Below are positions 8,931 through 17,380 of a stretch of 64,000 nt of DNA, piece after piece. Where the stretch lies: NCBI RefSeq assembly GCF_000612545.2, contig NZ_CP097800.1, positions 6,354,501-6,418,500 on the forward strand. Direction: 5' to 3'. The notes below the pieces were generated by a model, which saw nothing but the letters and a program-made list of their open reading frames with translations, had not been told where the DNA came from and ran no database searches. The stretch's first letter is position 1, and the number at the start of each line of letters is the position of its first letter. This stretch comes from Streptomyces sp. PCS3-D2. GTDB taxonomy: Bacteria > Actinomycetota > Actinomycetes > Streptomycetales > Streptomycetaceae. The position numbers were made by a program, and so were the translations under genes.

Positions 8931-9007
8931 CGCAACGAATCGCCGCCAGAGCCCCGTAACGCGCAACGAATCGCACAGCAGCGCGCAACATCGGCGCCTT
9001 GTTGCGC
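8931..9007 (+). promoter_or_regulatory. Phased CGCAAC repeats upstream of the nitrilase gene (candidate Lrp operator)
   Basis: CGCAACGAATCGC occurs exactly at 8931-8943 and 8962-8974 (31 bases apart). A third CGCAAC starts at 8984 (22 bases on), and its extended form GCGCAACA (8983-8990) is mirrored by TGTTGCGC at 9000-9007. Near-helical spacing fits a wrapped, oligomeric regulator such as Lrp. Confidence 0.5.
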
Positions 9008-9070
9008 CGGGAGGGCGAAACGTACCGTTCATAGGACCGCATACACCCCTCCTGCCACAGAGGTACGCCC

Positions 9071-9871
9071 ATGCCCCCGCTGCGCACCGCCCTCCTCCAG
9101 AGCTCCGGAGTCCTCGGCGACGTCGCCGAGAACCTCAAGGCGCTCGACGAGGCCGCCGAGCGCGCCGCACAGGCGGGGGCCGGGCTGCTGGTGGCGCCGG
9201 AGATGTTCCTGACCGGCTACGCGCTCGACCTCGACGCCGTCCCCGGACTCGCGGAGGCCCACGACGGCGACTCCGCCCGGGCCATCGGCGAGATCGCCCG
9301 CCGCCACGGACTCGCGGTCCTCTACGGCTACCCCGAGCGGGACGGCGACACGGTCTACAACTCCGCCCAGCTCATCGGCCCCGACGGCGCCTCCCTGGCG
9401 AACTACCGCAAGACCCACCTCTTCGGCTGCTTCGAGCAGGACGCCTTCACCCCCGGCGACGCCCCCGTCGTCCAGGCCGACCTCGGCGGCATCCGCGTCG
9501 GCATCATGATCTGCTACGACGTGGAGTTCCCCGAGAACGTCCGCGCCCACGCACTCGCCGGTACCGACCTCCTCCTGGTGCCGACCGCCCAGATGCACCC
9601 CTTCCAGTTCGTCGCCGAGCACCTCGTCCCCGTCCGGGCCTTCGAGAACCAGATGTACGTCGCGTACGTCAACCGCACCGGCCCCGAGGGCGAGTTCGAG
9701 TTCGTCGGTCTCAGCTGCCTGGCGAGCCCCGACGGCGCCACCCGCACCCGCGCAGGCCGCGGCGAGGAAATGGTGTTCGGCGAGGTCGACCCCGAGCTGC
9801 TCAGCGCCTCGCGCGAGAACAACCCCTACCTGCGCGACCGCAGGCCCGGGCTCTACGCCTCGCTCGTCTGA
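9071..9871 (+). CDS. Nitrilase-superfamily carbon-nitrogen hydrolase
   Basis: Cytoplasmic amidase/omega-amidase-type enzyme of 266 aa. The catalytic triad is visible: Glu in LLVAPEMFLTGY, Lys in YRKTHLFG and Cys in GIMICYDVEFPENVR. Length fits the single-domain family. ATG 9071 follows GAGG by 8 bases. The amine-oxidase gene follows 75 bases on, and the pair would oxidise an amine or amino acid and hydrolyse an amide product. The regulatory repeats just upstream suggest it heads its own Lrp-controlled transcript. Confidence 0.9.
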   Translation: MPPLRTALLQSSGVLGDVAENLKALDEAAERAAQAGAGLLVAPEMFLTGYALDLDAVPGLAEAHDGDSARAIGEIARRHGLAVLYGYPERDGDTVYNSAQLIGPDGASLANYRKTHLFGCFEQDAFTPGDAPVVQADLGGIRVGIMICYDVEFPENVRAHALAGTDLLLVPTAQMHPFQFVAEHLVPVRAFENQMYVAYVNRTGPEGEFEFVGLSCLASPDGATRTRAGRGEEMVFGEVDPELLSASRENNPYLRDRRPGLYASLV

Positions 9872-9946
9872 CCCCCGCCGGTATCCCGCCGCACCCCGCC
9901 CCCACCGCTCCACCCCCGAGCCCTGCCCCGCAAGGAGTCGTACCCC

Positions 9947-11644
9947 ATGACGTCCACGGTGCCCACCACCGCCGTCCCGCACAGTGACGGACAGCCGCCG
10001 ATCACCATGTTCGGTCCGGACTTCCCGTACGCCTACGACGACTTCCTCGCCCACCCGGCGGGCCTCGGCCAGATACCCGCGACCGAGTTCGGCACCGAGG
10101 TCGCCGTCATCGGCGGCGGACTCTCCGGCATCGTCTCGGCCTACGAGCTGATGAAGATGGGCCTCAAGCCCGTCGTCTACGAGGCCGACCAGATCGGCGG
10201 CCGCCTGCGCACCGTCGGCTTCGAGGGCGCCGAGACCGAGGGCCTCACCGCCGAGATGGGCGCCATGCGCTTCCCGCCCTCCTCCACGGCCCTGCAGCAC
10301 TACATCGACCTCGTCGGCCTGGTCACCGAGCCCTTCCCGAACCCGCTCGCCGAGGCCACCCCCTCCACGGTCGTCGACCTCAAGGGCGAGACCCACTACG
10401 CCGAGACCATCGCCGACCTCCCGCAGATCTACCGCGACGTCGCCGAGGCCTGGAACGCCTGCCTCGACGAGGGCGCCGACTTCTCCGACATGAACACCGC
10501 GATGCGCGAGCGGGACGTCCCGCGCATCCGCGAGATCTGGGCCAAGCTCGTCGAGAAGCTCGACGACGAGACCTTCTACGGCTTCCTGTGCAAGTCGGAG
10601 GCCTTCAAGTCCTTCCGCAAGCGCGAGATCTTCGGCCAGGTCGGCTTCGGCACCGGCGGCTGGGACACCGACTTCCCGAACTCGATCCTCGAAATCCTGC
10701 GCGTCGTCTACACCGAGGCCGACGACCACCACCGCGGCATCGTCGGCGGCTCGCAGCAGCTGCCGCTGCGCCTGTGGGAGCGCGAGCCCGAGAAGATCGT
10801 CCACTGGGCCCAGGGGACCTCGCTGTCCTCCCTCCACGACGGCACCCCGCGCCCGGCGGTGACCCGACTGCACCGCACGGCGGGCAACCGGATCACGGTC
10901 ACGGACTCCTCCGGAGACATCCGCACGTACCGCGCCGCGATCTTCACGGCCCAGTCGTGGATGCTCCTGTCGAAGATCGAGTGCGACGACACGCTGTTCC
11001 CGATCGACCACTGGACGGCGATCGAGCGCACCCACTACATGGAGTCGTCCAAGCTGTTCGTCCCCGTCGACCGGCCGTTCTGGCTGGACAAGGACGAGGA
11101 GACCGGCCGCGACGTCATGTCGATGACGCTGACCGACCGCATGACCCGCGGCACCTACCTGCTGGACAACGGCCCCGACAAGCCCGCCGTCATCTGCCTG
11201 TCGTACACCTGGTGCGACGACAGCCTGAAGTGGCTGCCGCTGTCCGCGAACGAGCGGATGGAGGTCATGCTGAAGTCCCTCGGCGAGATCTACCCCAAGG
11301 TCGACATCCGCCGCCACATCATCGGCAACCCGGTCACCGTCTCCTGGGAGGACGAGCCCTACTTCATGGGCGCGTTCAAGGCCAACCTCCCCGGCCACTA
11401 CCGCTACCAGCGCCGCCTGTACACCCACTTCATGCAGGACCGCCTCCCCGAGGACAAGCGCGGCATCTTCCTCGCGGGCGACGACATCTCCTGGACGGCG
11501 GGCTGGGCCGAGGGCGCGGTCCAGACGGCCCTGAACGCGGTCTGGGGCGTCATGCACCACCTCGGCGGGTCCACGGACTCCACCAACCCGGGCCCCGGCG
11601 ACGTCTACGACGAGATCGCCCCGGTCGAACTCCCGGAGGACTGA
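9947..11644 (+). CDS. FAD-dependent amine/L-amino-acid oxidase
   Basis: Flavoenzyme of 565 aa in the monoamine oxidase/LAAO superfamily. The FAD dinucleotide motif is VAVIGGGLSGIVSAYEL (about 48-64) ending in an acidic residue (VVYEAD), followed by GGRLRTV and EMGAMRFP, the second flavin-contact stretch. The C-terminal flavin motif is FLAGDDISWTAGWAEGAVQTA. Expected reaction is oxidative deamination with release of ammonia and peroxide. ATG 9947 follows CAAGGAG. No Tat or Sec signal is visible, so it should be cytoplasmic. It is probably cotranscribed with the nitrilase gene. The exact substrate is unknown. Confidence 0.88.
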   Translation: MTSTVPTTAVPHSDGQPPITMFGPDFPYAYDDFLAHPAGLGQIPATEFGTEVAVIGGGLSGIVSAYELMKMGLKPVVYEADQIGGRLRTVGFEGAETEGLTAEMGAMRFPPSSTALQHYIDLVGLVTEPFPNPLAEATPSTVVDLKGETHYAETIADLPQIYRDVAEAWNACLDEGADFSDMNTAMRERDVPRIREIWAKLVEKLDDETFYGFLCKSEAFKSFRKREIFGQVGFGTGGWDTDFPNSILEILRVVYTEADDHHRGIVGGSQQLPLRLWEREPEKIVHWAQGTSLSSLHDGTPRPAVTRLHRTAGNRITVTDSSGDIRTYRAAIFTAQSWMLLSKIECDDTLFPIDHWTAIERTHYMESSKLFVPVDRPFWLDKDEETGRDVMSMTLTDRMTRGTYLLDNGPDKPAVICLSYTWCDDSLKWLPLSANERMEVMLKSLGEIYPKVDIRRHIIGNPVTVSWEDEPYFMGAFKANLPGHYRYQRRLYTHFMQDRLPEDKRGIFLAGDDISWTAGWAEGAVQTALNAVWGVMHHLGGSTDSTNPGPGDVYDEIAPVELPED

Positions 11645-11768
11645 CCCCCTCCCGGTCCCGCGATCCACGGGCCGTCGCCCCGCGCCGTCAGCACGCGGGC
11701 CGGCGGCCCGTTCCCGTACCGGGCCCCGAGCGGAGCCCGCGCTTGTCCACGGGGCCGGGCCCCTCCCT

Positions 11769-12410
11769 TCAGCCGCGGGGAGTCAGCAGGCAGCGGCCGA
11801 CCAGGCCCACGCATGCGTCCAGGGAGTCCGCGAACTCCTCGGCCAGGTCCGGCGCGCGGCGCAGCGTCCACAGCAGCCGGGCCGCGGACCAGGCACCGGC
11901 GCGGGCCCGCTCCAGGCTCCACGAGCCGACCAGGTGGGTCAGCGGATCGGCGATCTCCAGCAGGTCCGGACCCGGCATCAGGTCCTCGCGGATGTGCTCC
12001 TCCAACGAGACCAGCGTGTCGCCGACCCGGTCGAAGTCCGCCTCCAGGGCCCGCGGTTCGCAGTCCAGCTCACCGCAGGTGGCGACCACCGCGAGCGCCA
12101 GGTCGTGACCGATGTGGGCGTTGATCCCGGCCAGCGCGTGCTGGAGCGGCCGGATCCCTGGGTGGCGGCGGTACTGCAGCAACGGGCGCCAGCAGGCCGG
12201 AGCCCGGTCCGCCTCCACCGCCGCCAGGTACCGCTCCGCGAACCGCACGCTGAGGGTCGCCGCGCGCCGCGGCGCCGGGAAACCCCCGTGCTCGATCCGA
12301 TGGTGCAGGGCCTCCGTCACCGTCAGGTAGACCCGGTTGAAGACGGCGACACCGTCCCGCGGCGGGAGCCGCTCCTCCAGGGCGCGCATCCGCGCCAGCA
12401 CCGCTTCCAT
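11769..12410 (-). CDS. DUF5995-family protein
   Basis: All-helical protein of about 213 aa that I assign to DUF5995 from FNRVYLTVTEALHHRIEHG, FAERYLAAV and HALAGINAHIGHDLALAV. The His/Asp pattern INAHIGHDL hints at a metal or heme site, but function is unknown. Start is uncertain: ATG 12410 begins the conserved region, and an in-frame GTG at 12437 is an alternative. The longest frame (12542) would overlap the neighbouring permease gene and is unlikely. It lies 76 bases after the permease gene on the same strand. Confidence 0.75.
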   Translation of the reverse strand: MEAVLARMRALEERLPPRDGVAVFNRVYLTVTEALHHRIEHGGFPAPRRAATLSVRFAERYLAAVEADRAPACWRPLLQYRRHPGIRPLQHALAGINAHIGHDLALAVVATCGELDCEPRALEADFDRVGDTLVSLEEHIREDLMPGPDLLEIADPLTHLVGSWSLERARAGAWSAARLLWTLRRAPDLAEEFADSLDACVGLVGRCLLTPRG

Positions 12411-12486
12411 GGGAGGCAGAGTCGCAGGCGCCGGCACGGATCCGGGGAACTTGGCCGTACGCTTCCCCGGTTCGGGCGAAACCCCG

Positions 12487-13884
12487 TCAACGGGGCTTGT
12501 CCTCCGCCTCCCCGCCGTCGTCATAGCCGGACGTGCCCGCATCGAGCAGCGGTTCCTGCGGCTTCAGGTGCGCGGGGGCGAGGCATCGCAGCGCGTGGTA
12601 GCCCCCTATCACCACGATCGTGCCCAGTGCGATGCCGCCCAGCTCGAAGTCGTCGGTGATCTGCAGCTTCACCCCGCCGACGCCGATGATGATGCCCGCG
12701 GCGGCCGGGACCAGGTTCAGCGGATTGCGCAGGTCCACCCGGCCGTTGATCCAGATCTGGGCGCCGAGCAGGCCGATCATGCCGTACAGGATGACGGTGA
12801 TGCCGCCGAGGACGCCGCCCGGGATCGCCGCGACGACCGCGCCGAACTTGGGGCACAGCCCGAAGAGCAGCGCGAAGCCCGCCGCGGCCCAGTACGCCGC
12901 CGTGGAGTAGACCCGGGTGGCCGCCATGACGCCGATGTTCTCCGAGTAGGTGGTGTTGGGCGGGCCGCCCACCGCCGTGGACAGCATCGACGCGGCGCCG
13001 TCCGCCGCGATGGCCGTGCCCAACATGTCGTCCAGGGGGTCGCCGGTCATCTCTCCCACGGCCTTGATGTGGCCGGCGTTCTCGGCGATCAGCGCGATCA
13101 CCACGGGCAGGGCGATCAGGATCGCCGACCACTCGAAGGACGGTCCGTGAAAGGACGGCAGTCCGATCCAGTCGGCCTCCGCGACCGCGGAGAGGTCCAG
13201 ACGCCAGTGGTCCACCGCCGCCGTCCCGCCCACCGTCGAGTGGATCTTCCCGAAGAGCCGGTCGAAGAGCCATGAGATCGCGTAGCCGAAGACCAGCCCG
13301 AGGAAGATCGCGACGCGCGACCAGAAGCCCCGCAGGCACACCACGGCGAACCCGGTGAACAGCATGGTCAGCAACGCCGTCCACTGGTCCTGCGGCCAGT
13401 ACGTCGACGCCGTCACCGGGGCCAGGTTGAAGCCGATCAGCATCACCACCGCGCCCGTCACGATCGGCGGCATCGCCGTGTGGATGACGCGCGCGCCGAA
13501 GCGCCGCACCGCCAGACCGGCGAGAAACAGCGCCACTCCGACGACGAACACGGAGCCCGTGACCACGGCGCTGTCTCCGCCCGACGCCCGGATCGCCGCG
13601 GCGACACCGACGAAGGACAGCGAGCAGCCCAGGTACGAGGGCACCCGGCCGCGCGTCGCGAGCAGGAAGATCACCGTCGCGATGCCGGACATCATGATGG
13701 CCAGGTTCGGATCCAGGCCCATCAGCACCGGCGCGACGAAACTCGCGCCGAACATCGCCACGACGTGCTGGGCGCCCAGCCCGGCGGTCCGCGGCCACGT
13801 CAGCCGCTCCTCCGGCCGGACCACCGCGCCGGGGGCGGGGGTCCGCCCGTCTCCGTGCAGGGTCCAGCCCACGCCGAGGCGCAT
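12487..13884 (-). CDS. Uracil-xanthine permease (NCS2/SLC23 family)
   Basis: Inner-membrane nucleobase:cation symporter of 465 aa. Family marks include AQHVVAMFGASFVAPVLMGL near the N-terminus, IALIAENAGHIKAVG (the TM8 substrate motif with Glu), GGPPNTTYSENIGVMAATRV (TM10 signature) and IPGGVLGGITVILYGMIG. The Glu and Asn-Thr positions agree with UraA-type uracil permeases. ATG 13884 follows GAGGAGTG. Two copies of a 16-base repeat (13899-13931) lie directly before the ribosome-binding site. No pyrimidine genes are adjacent. Confidence 0.9.
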   Translation of the reverse strand: MRLGVGWTLHGDGRTPAPGAVVRPEERLTWPRTAGLGAQHVVAMFGASFVAPVLMGLDPNLAIMMSGIATVIFLLATRGRVPSYLGCSLSFVGVAAAIRASGGDSAVVTGSVFVVGVALFLAGLAVRRFGARVIHTAMPPIVTGAVVMLIGFNLAPVTASTYWPQDQWTALLTMLFTGFAVVCLRGFWSRVAIFLGLVFGYAISWLFDRLFGKIHSTVGGTAAVDHWRLDLSAVAEADWIGLPSFHGPSFEWSAILIALPVVIALIAENAGHIKAVGEMTGDPLDDMLGTAIAADGAASMLSTAVGGPPNTTYSENIGVMAATRVYSTAAYWAAAGFALLFGLCPKFGAVVAAIPGGVLGGITVILYGMIGLLGAQIWINGRVDLRNPLNLVPAAAGIIIGVGGVKLQITDDFELGGIALGTIVVIGGYHALRCLAPAHLKPQEPLLDAGTSGYDDGGEAEDKPR

Positions 13885-13898
13885 GTTCCACTCCTCTT

Positions 13899-13931
13899 CA
13901 CCGGTTGTCCCGGTTCACTGGTTGTCCCGGT
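13899..13931 (-). repeat. Two 16-base direct repeats before the uracil permease start
   Basis: CACCGGTTGTCCCGGT (13899-13914) and CACTGGTTGTCCCGGT (13916-13931) differ at one base and repeat with a 17-base period. They lie in the 5' leader of the minus-strand permease gene and could be an operator or leader element. Confidence 0.55.
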
Positions 13932-13970
13932 CCTCCGGACGCGCACGGCAGCGGCCGCGCACACATCGAA

Positions 13971-13999
13971 GCCGCAGCGTGACAGGGTGCCGCTGCGGC
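13971..13999 (-). terminator. Hairpin after the MFS gene
   Basis: GCCGCAGCG (13971-13979) pairs perfectly with CGCTGCGGC (13991-13999) around an 11-base loop, 12 bases past the MFS stop codon at 14011. Confidence 0.6.
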
Positions 14000-14010
14000 C
14001 AGTCGACATA

Positions 14011-15249
14011 TTACGGCCGGATATCGACAGGTTCATCCCTGCCGGCCGATCCGGCGTTCCCGGCGACCCCGCCCCCGGACTGCCCCGTCACCGGCCTCGG
14101 GCGCAGCACCGCGGCGCCGATCACCAGCGCGAACGCCAACACGGTCACCAGCCCGAACGACACGACCAGCGAGGTCGCGTCCGCCACCGCGCCGATCGCC
14201 GACGGCGCGATCAGCCCCGACGTGTACGTGATCGTCGCGACACCCGCGATCGCCTGTGCCGGGGCCGGCCCGCTGCGCCCCGCCGCGGCGAAGGCCAGCG
14301 GGACCACCACCGCGATGCCGAGCCCGATCAGTCCGAAACCGGCCAGCGCCCCCGCCGGATGCCGGACCCCGACGACGAGCAGCCCGCCGAGGGTGGCCAG
14401 CACGCCACCCGCGCGGACCGTGCGCACCGGCCCGAAGCGGTCCACCACCCGGTCGCCGACGAGCCTGGCCACGGCCATGGTCAGCGCGAAGGCGGTGGTC
14501 GAGGCGGCCGCGAGGCCCGCGTCCGTGTGCAGGACGTCCCGCAGGTAGACCGCCGACCAGTCCAGGCTCGCACCCTCGGCGAACACCGCGCAGAAGCCGA
14601 TCGCGCCGATCAGCAGCGCGGACCGGGGCGGCAGGGCGAAGTGCGGGGGTGCCTGCGCGTCCCCGTCGCTGCGCAGGTCCAGCACCCCCTGTACGGCGAC
14701 CAGGCCGCCCGCGGTCAGCACGAGCGCGGCGAACAGGTGGTGTAGCCGGGCGTCGGTGCCGGCGTGCGCGGCGACCGTGCCGGCCGCGGAACCGAGCAGC
14801 GCGCCCACGCTCCACATGCCGTGCAGGGAGGACATGATGGAGCGGCCCAGTCGGTTCTCGGTCTCCACGCCCAGCGCGTTCATCGCCACGTCCGACATGC
14901 CGGCGGTGGCCCCGTAGACGAGCAGCACCAGGCACAGGACCGGCAGGCTCGGGGCGAGGCTCGGCAGGATCAGCGACAGGGTCCACAGCGCCAGCAGCCC
15001 CCGTAGCGCGGCCCGTGCCCCGAACCGGTGGTTGATCCGTCCGGCCAGCGGCATCGCGAGCGCAGCGCCCACGGCGGGGAAGGCGAGCGCGAGCCCGAGG
15101 GTGCCCGCGCTGAGCTGGGCGTGCTCCTGGATCCAGGGGATGCGGGTGGCGAAGGAGCCGGTGACCGCGCCGTGGGCGCAGAACACGGTGGCGATGGCGA
15201 TGCGGGCACGGCGCAGGCGCGCCGGGCTGAGGTCGGTGTCCCCGGTCAT
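14011..15249 (-). CDS. MFS transporter (YbjJ-like)
   Basis: Twelve-segment major-facilitator transporter of 412 aa, probably an exporter or small-solute permease. It has the MFS A-motif-like loop GRINHRFGARAA after TM2 and the YbjJ-type stretch AEGASLDWSAVYLRD in the middle. ATG 15249 has no ribosome-binding site; on the minus strand TAGTTT ends 7 bases before it, so the message may be leaderless. It is divergent from the ROK regulator, and an 8+8 palindrome between them suggests ROK control. Substrate is unknown. Confidence 0.85.
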   Translation of the reverse strand: MTGDTDLSPARLRRARIAIATVFCAHGAVTGSFATRIPWIQEHAQLSAGTLGLALAFPAVGAALAMPLAGRINHRFGARAALRGLLALWTLSLILPSLAPSLPVLCLVLLVYGATAGMSDVAMNALGVETENRLGRSIMSSLHGMWSVGALLGSAAGTVAAHAGTDARLHHLFAALVLTAGGLVAVQGVLDLRSDGDAQAPPHFALPPRSALLIGAIGFCAVFAEGASLDWSAVYLRDVLHTDAGLAAASTTAFALTMAVARLVGDRVVDRFGPVRTVRAGGVLATLGGLLVVGVRHPAGALAGFGLIGLGIAVVVPLAFAAAGRSGPAPAQAIAGVATITYTSGLIAPSAIGAVADATSLVVSFGLVTVLAFALVIGAAVLRPRPVTGQSGGGVAGNAGSAGRDEPVDIRP

Positions 15250-15259
15250 GACGCATAAA

Positions 15260-15287
15260 CTATCAGGGAACCTGCCTGATAGATAAT
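15260..15287. promoter_or_regulatory. Palindromic operator between divergent MFS and ROK genes
   Basis: CTATCAGG (15260-15267) and CCTGATAG (15275-15282) form a perfect 8-base inverted repeat with a 7-base spacer. GATAAT (15282-15287) is a good -10 for the ROK gene, and minus-strand TAGTTT overlaps the left arm as a -10 for the MFS gene. A repressor here would cover both promoters. Confidence 0.65.
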
Positions 15288-15311
15288 GGGCCCGACTCCT
15301 AGGATGGCGCC

Positions 15312-16454
15312 GTGACTCCAGCCCGCACCCCGGTACCGTCCCCCGCCTCACCCAGTACGGCCCGGGCCATCAACGACCGCCTCGCCCTGCAACTCCTCCA
15401 GGACTCCGGGCCGCTGACGGCAGCCCAGCTCAAGAACATGACCGGCCTCTCCCGCCCCTCCGTCGCCGACCTCGTCGACCGGCTCACCGCAGCGGGCCTC
15501 ATCGAGGTCGTCGGCGAATCCGGGGCACAGCGCCGCGGCCCCAACGCCAAGCTCTACGGAATCGTCGCCGGCCGCGCCCACCTGGCCGCGCTCGACGTCC
15601 GCACCGACCGGGTCACCGCCGTCGTCACCGACCTGCTCGGCCATCCCCTGGCCGAAGCCGCCCTGCCCGTCGGCGCACCCGAGGACGCCGTCACGGCCCT
15701 GCTGCGGACCGCCCACGAGGCCGGTGCCGCCGAACTGCACACCGTCGTCGTGGGCGCCCCGGGCCTCGTCGCCCCCGCCACCGGCGAACTCCGCGACACC
15801 ATCGGCCTTCCGGCCTGGCACCGTGACCTGGTCACGGCCCTGCAGCGGACCCTGCCCGCCCTCGTCGTCGTAGAGAACGAGACCAACCTGGCCGCCCTCG
15901 CCGAGCAGCGCCTGGGCGTCGCCCGCGACCTGGACTCCTTCGTCCTGCTCTGGCTCGGCGCGGGGGTGGGCGCGGCCGTGGTCCTGGACGGCCGGCTGCG
16001 CCGGGGCGCCTCCGGCGGCGCGGGCGAGATCGGCTTCCTGCCCGTACCGGGCACCGGGGGCCTCCCCTCGGCCGCCGACTGCGCGGGCGGGTTCCACGCC
16101 CTGGTCGGCCGGGACGCCGTCACTGCTCTGGCGCGCCGACACGGCTACGCAGGCCCGGCGGAGCAGGCCGTCACCGGAGCCGCCGGCGAGCCCTTCCTCG
16201 AAGCCCTCGCCGAGCGCCTCGCCCTGGGCGCCGCGGCCGCCGCGGCCCTCCTCGACCCCGGCTGCGTGGTCCTCGCGGGAGAACTCGGCCGCGCGGGCGG
16301 TCCCGCCCTGGCCGCCCGGGTCTCCCACCGCCTGGCGAAACTGACCCCGGTCCCGACGGAGATCCGTGCCACGACCCTGGGCGACCCGGCGGTCCTGGCC
16401 GGTGCCCGCCTGGCGGCCCGCGAAGCGGCCCAGGGCGTGCTGTTCGGGGCGTGA
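15312..16454 (+). CDS. ROK-family transcriptional regulator
   Basis: Sugar-responsive-type repressor of 380 aa. An N-terminal MarR-like winged helix (about 15-75, RPSVADLVDRLTAAGLI) precedes a ROK domain with VENETNLAALAEQ, GAGVGAAVVLDG and GASGGAGEIGFLPVPG. The zinc motif HxxCxCGxxGC of ROK kinases is absent (a single Cys in SAADCAGGF), so it is a regulator without glucokinase zinc chemistry. GTG 15312 follows AGGA by 7 bases. It most likely binds the palindrome at 15260-15282 and represses itself and the divergent MFS gene. Confidence 0.88.
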   Translation: MTPARTPVPSPASPSTARAINDRLALQLLQDSGPLTAAQLKNMTGLSRPSVADLVDRLTAAGLIEVVGESGAQRRGPNAKLYGIVAGRAHLAALDVRTDRVTAVVTDLLGHPLAEAALPVGAPEDAVTALLRTAHEAGAAELHTVVVGAPGLVAPATGELRDTIGLPAWHRDLVTALQRTLPALVVVENETNLAALAEQRLGVARDLDSFVLLWLGAGVGAAVVLDGRLRRGASGGAGEIGFLPVPGTGGLPSAADCAGGFHALVGRDAVTALARRHGYAGPAEQAVTGAAGEPFLEALAERLALGAAAAAALLDPGCVVLAGELGRAGGPALAARVSHRLAKLTPVPTEIRATTLGDPAVLAGARLAAREAAQGVLFGA

Positions 16455-16536
16455 GGGCCGGGCGGGCCCCGCCGCGCCGATCGATCACGGTCGTGCTGGA
16501 GCCCCTCGCCGCAGCCCCCGCCCACCGAAGCCGCCC

Positions 16537-17307
16537 TCAGGCCTTCGTCCCCGCCCCGCCGTGTCTCCGCCGTGCCGCGAACTGCTCGAACGTCTCGTGG
16601 CCGACCGCGTGCGTGGGGGCCAGGTGGCCGCCCCGGCGGAAGGCGGCGTAGGTTCTGCCCGCCAGGGGGAGGGGGAGGACGCGGCGGGTGCGGCCGGTCG
16701 CCCGCAGGTAGACGCGGGCCAGGTCCGGCAGGCTACGGATCTGCGGCCCGCCCATGTCCGGGACCCGGCCTGACGGGGTCGGGACCGCCAGCTCCGCCAG
16801 GCGGGCGGCGACCTCGCCCACCGCGATGGGCTGTACGGATACGCCCTTGGGGATCGGTGCGACGGGCAGCTTGGCGGCCGTGTCCGCCACCATCGCCACG
16901 AGGTCGTGGAACTGTGTCGTGCGCAGGATCGTCACGCCCAGCCCCGACGCCTCCAGCAGCCGCTCCACCCGGAGCTTGCGCTTGTAGTAGCCGAGCGGGA
17001 CCGCGTCCACCCCGACGATCGAGATGTAGACGATGTTCGCGACGGTCCCGGCCCGCCGGGAAGCCTCGATCAGGTTCCCGGCGGCCTTGTCGTCGCCCTT
17101 GCCGGCCCCGCGCGTGTTGCTCGCGCAGTGCACGATCACCGCCGCGCCCGACAGCGCCGCGTCCAGGCCGCTGCCGTCCCGGAGGTCGACGGGGTGGTCC
17201 GGGGCGTGTCGGCTGAGCACGCGGACGTCGTGCCCGCCCGCCCGCAGTCGTTCGGCGACGAGTGAGCCGAGCGTTCCGGTGCCTCCCGTGACGACGATGG
17301 TGCCCAT
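16537..17307 (-). CDS. NAD(P)-binding SDR/NmrA-like oxidoreductase, probable ECF41 target
   Basis: Atypical short-chain reductase of 256 aa. The Rossmann motif is IVVTGGTGTLGSLVAERL and the body (NIVYISIVGVD, YYKRKLRVERLLE) matches NAD(P)H-binding epimerase-like proteins. ECF41 sigma genes are characteristically next to a carboxymuconolactone-decarboxylase, oxidoreductase or epimerase gene (COE), which they activate; this gene fits that role. ATG 17307 follows GGAAGGACC. The -35-like TGTCACA overlaps the end of the sigma gene upstream. Substrate is unknown. Confidence 0.85.
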   Translation of the reverse strand: MGTIVVTGGTGTLGSLVAERLRAGGHDVRVLSRHAPDHPVDLRDGSGLDAALSGAAVIVHCASNTRGAGKGDDKAAGNLIEASRRAGTVANIVYISIVGVDAVPLGYYKRKLRVERLLEASGLGVTILRTTQFHDLVAMVADTAAKLPVAPIPKGVSVQPIAVGEVAARLAELAVPTPSGRVPDMGGPQIRSLPDLARVYLRATGRTRRVLPLPLAGRTYAAFRRGGHLAPTHAVGHETFEQFAARRRHGGAGTKA

Positions 17308-17353
17308 GGTGCCGGTCCTTCCCTGGTGGTGTGCGGGGTGTGTCCACCAACTG

Positions 17354-17380
17354 GACCGGACAGCCTTCAGGAATGTGACA
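17354..17380 (-). promoter_or_regulatory. ECF41-type promoter before the oxidoreductase gene
   Basis: Minus strand TGTCACA (17374-17380), 15 bases, then CGGTC (17354-17358). The published ECF41 consensus is close to TGTCACA-n16-CGTC. The -35 element overlaps the last codons of the sigma gene, and the start codon it would serve is at 17307. Confidence 0.6.

Noticed and set aside
9029-11668. 879-codon minus-strand open frame opposite nitrilase and amine-oxidase genes
   Set aside because: Shadow frame; the plus strand shows intact catalytic motifs of two known families.
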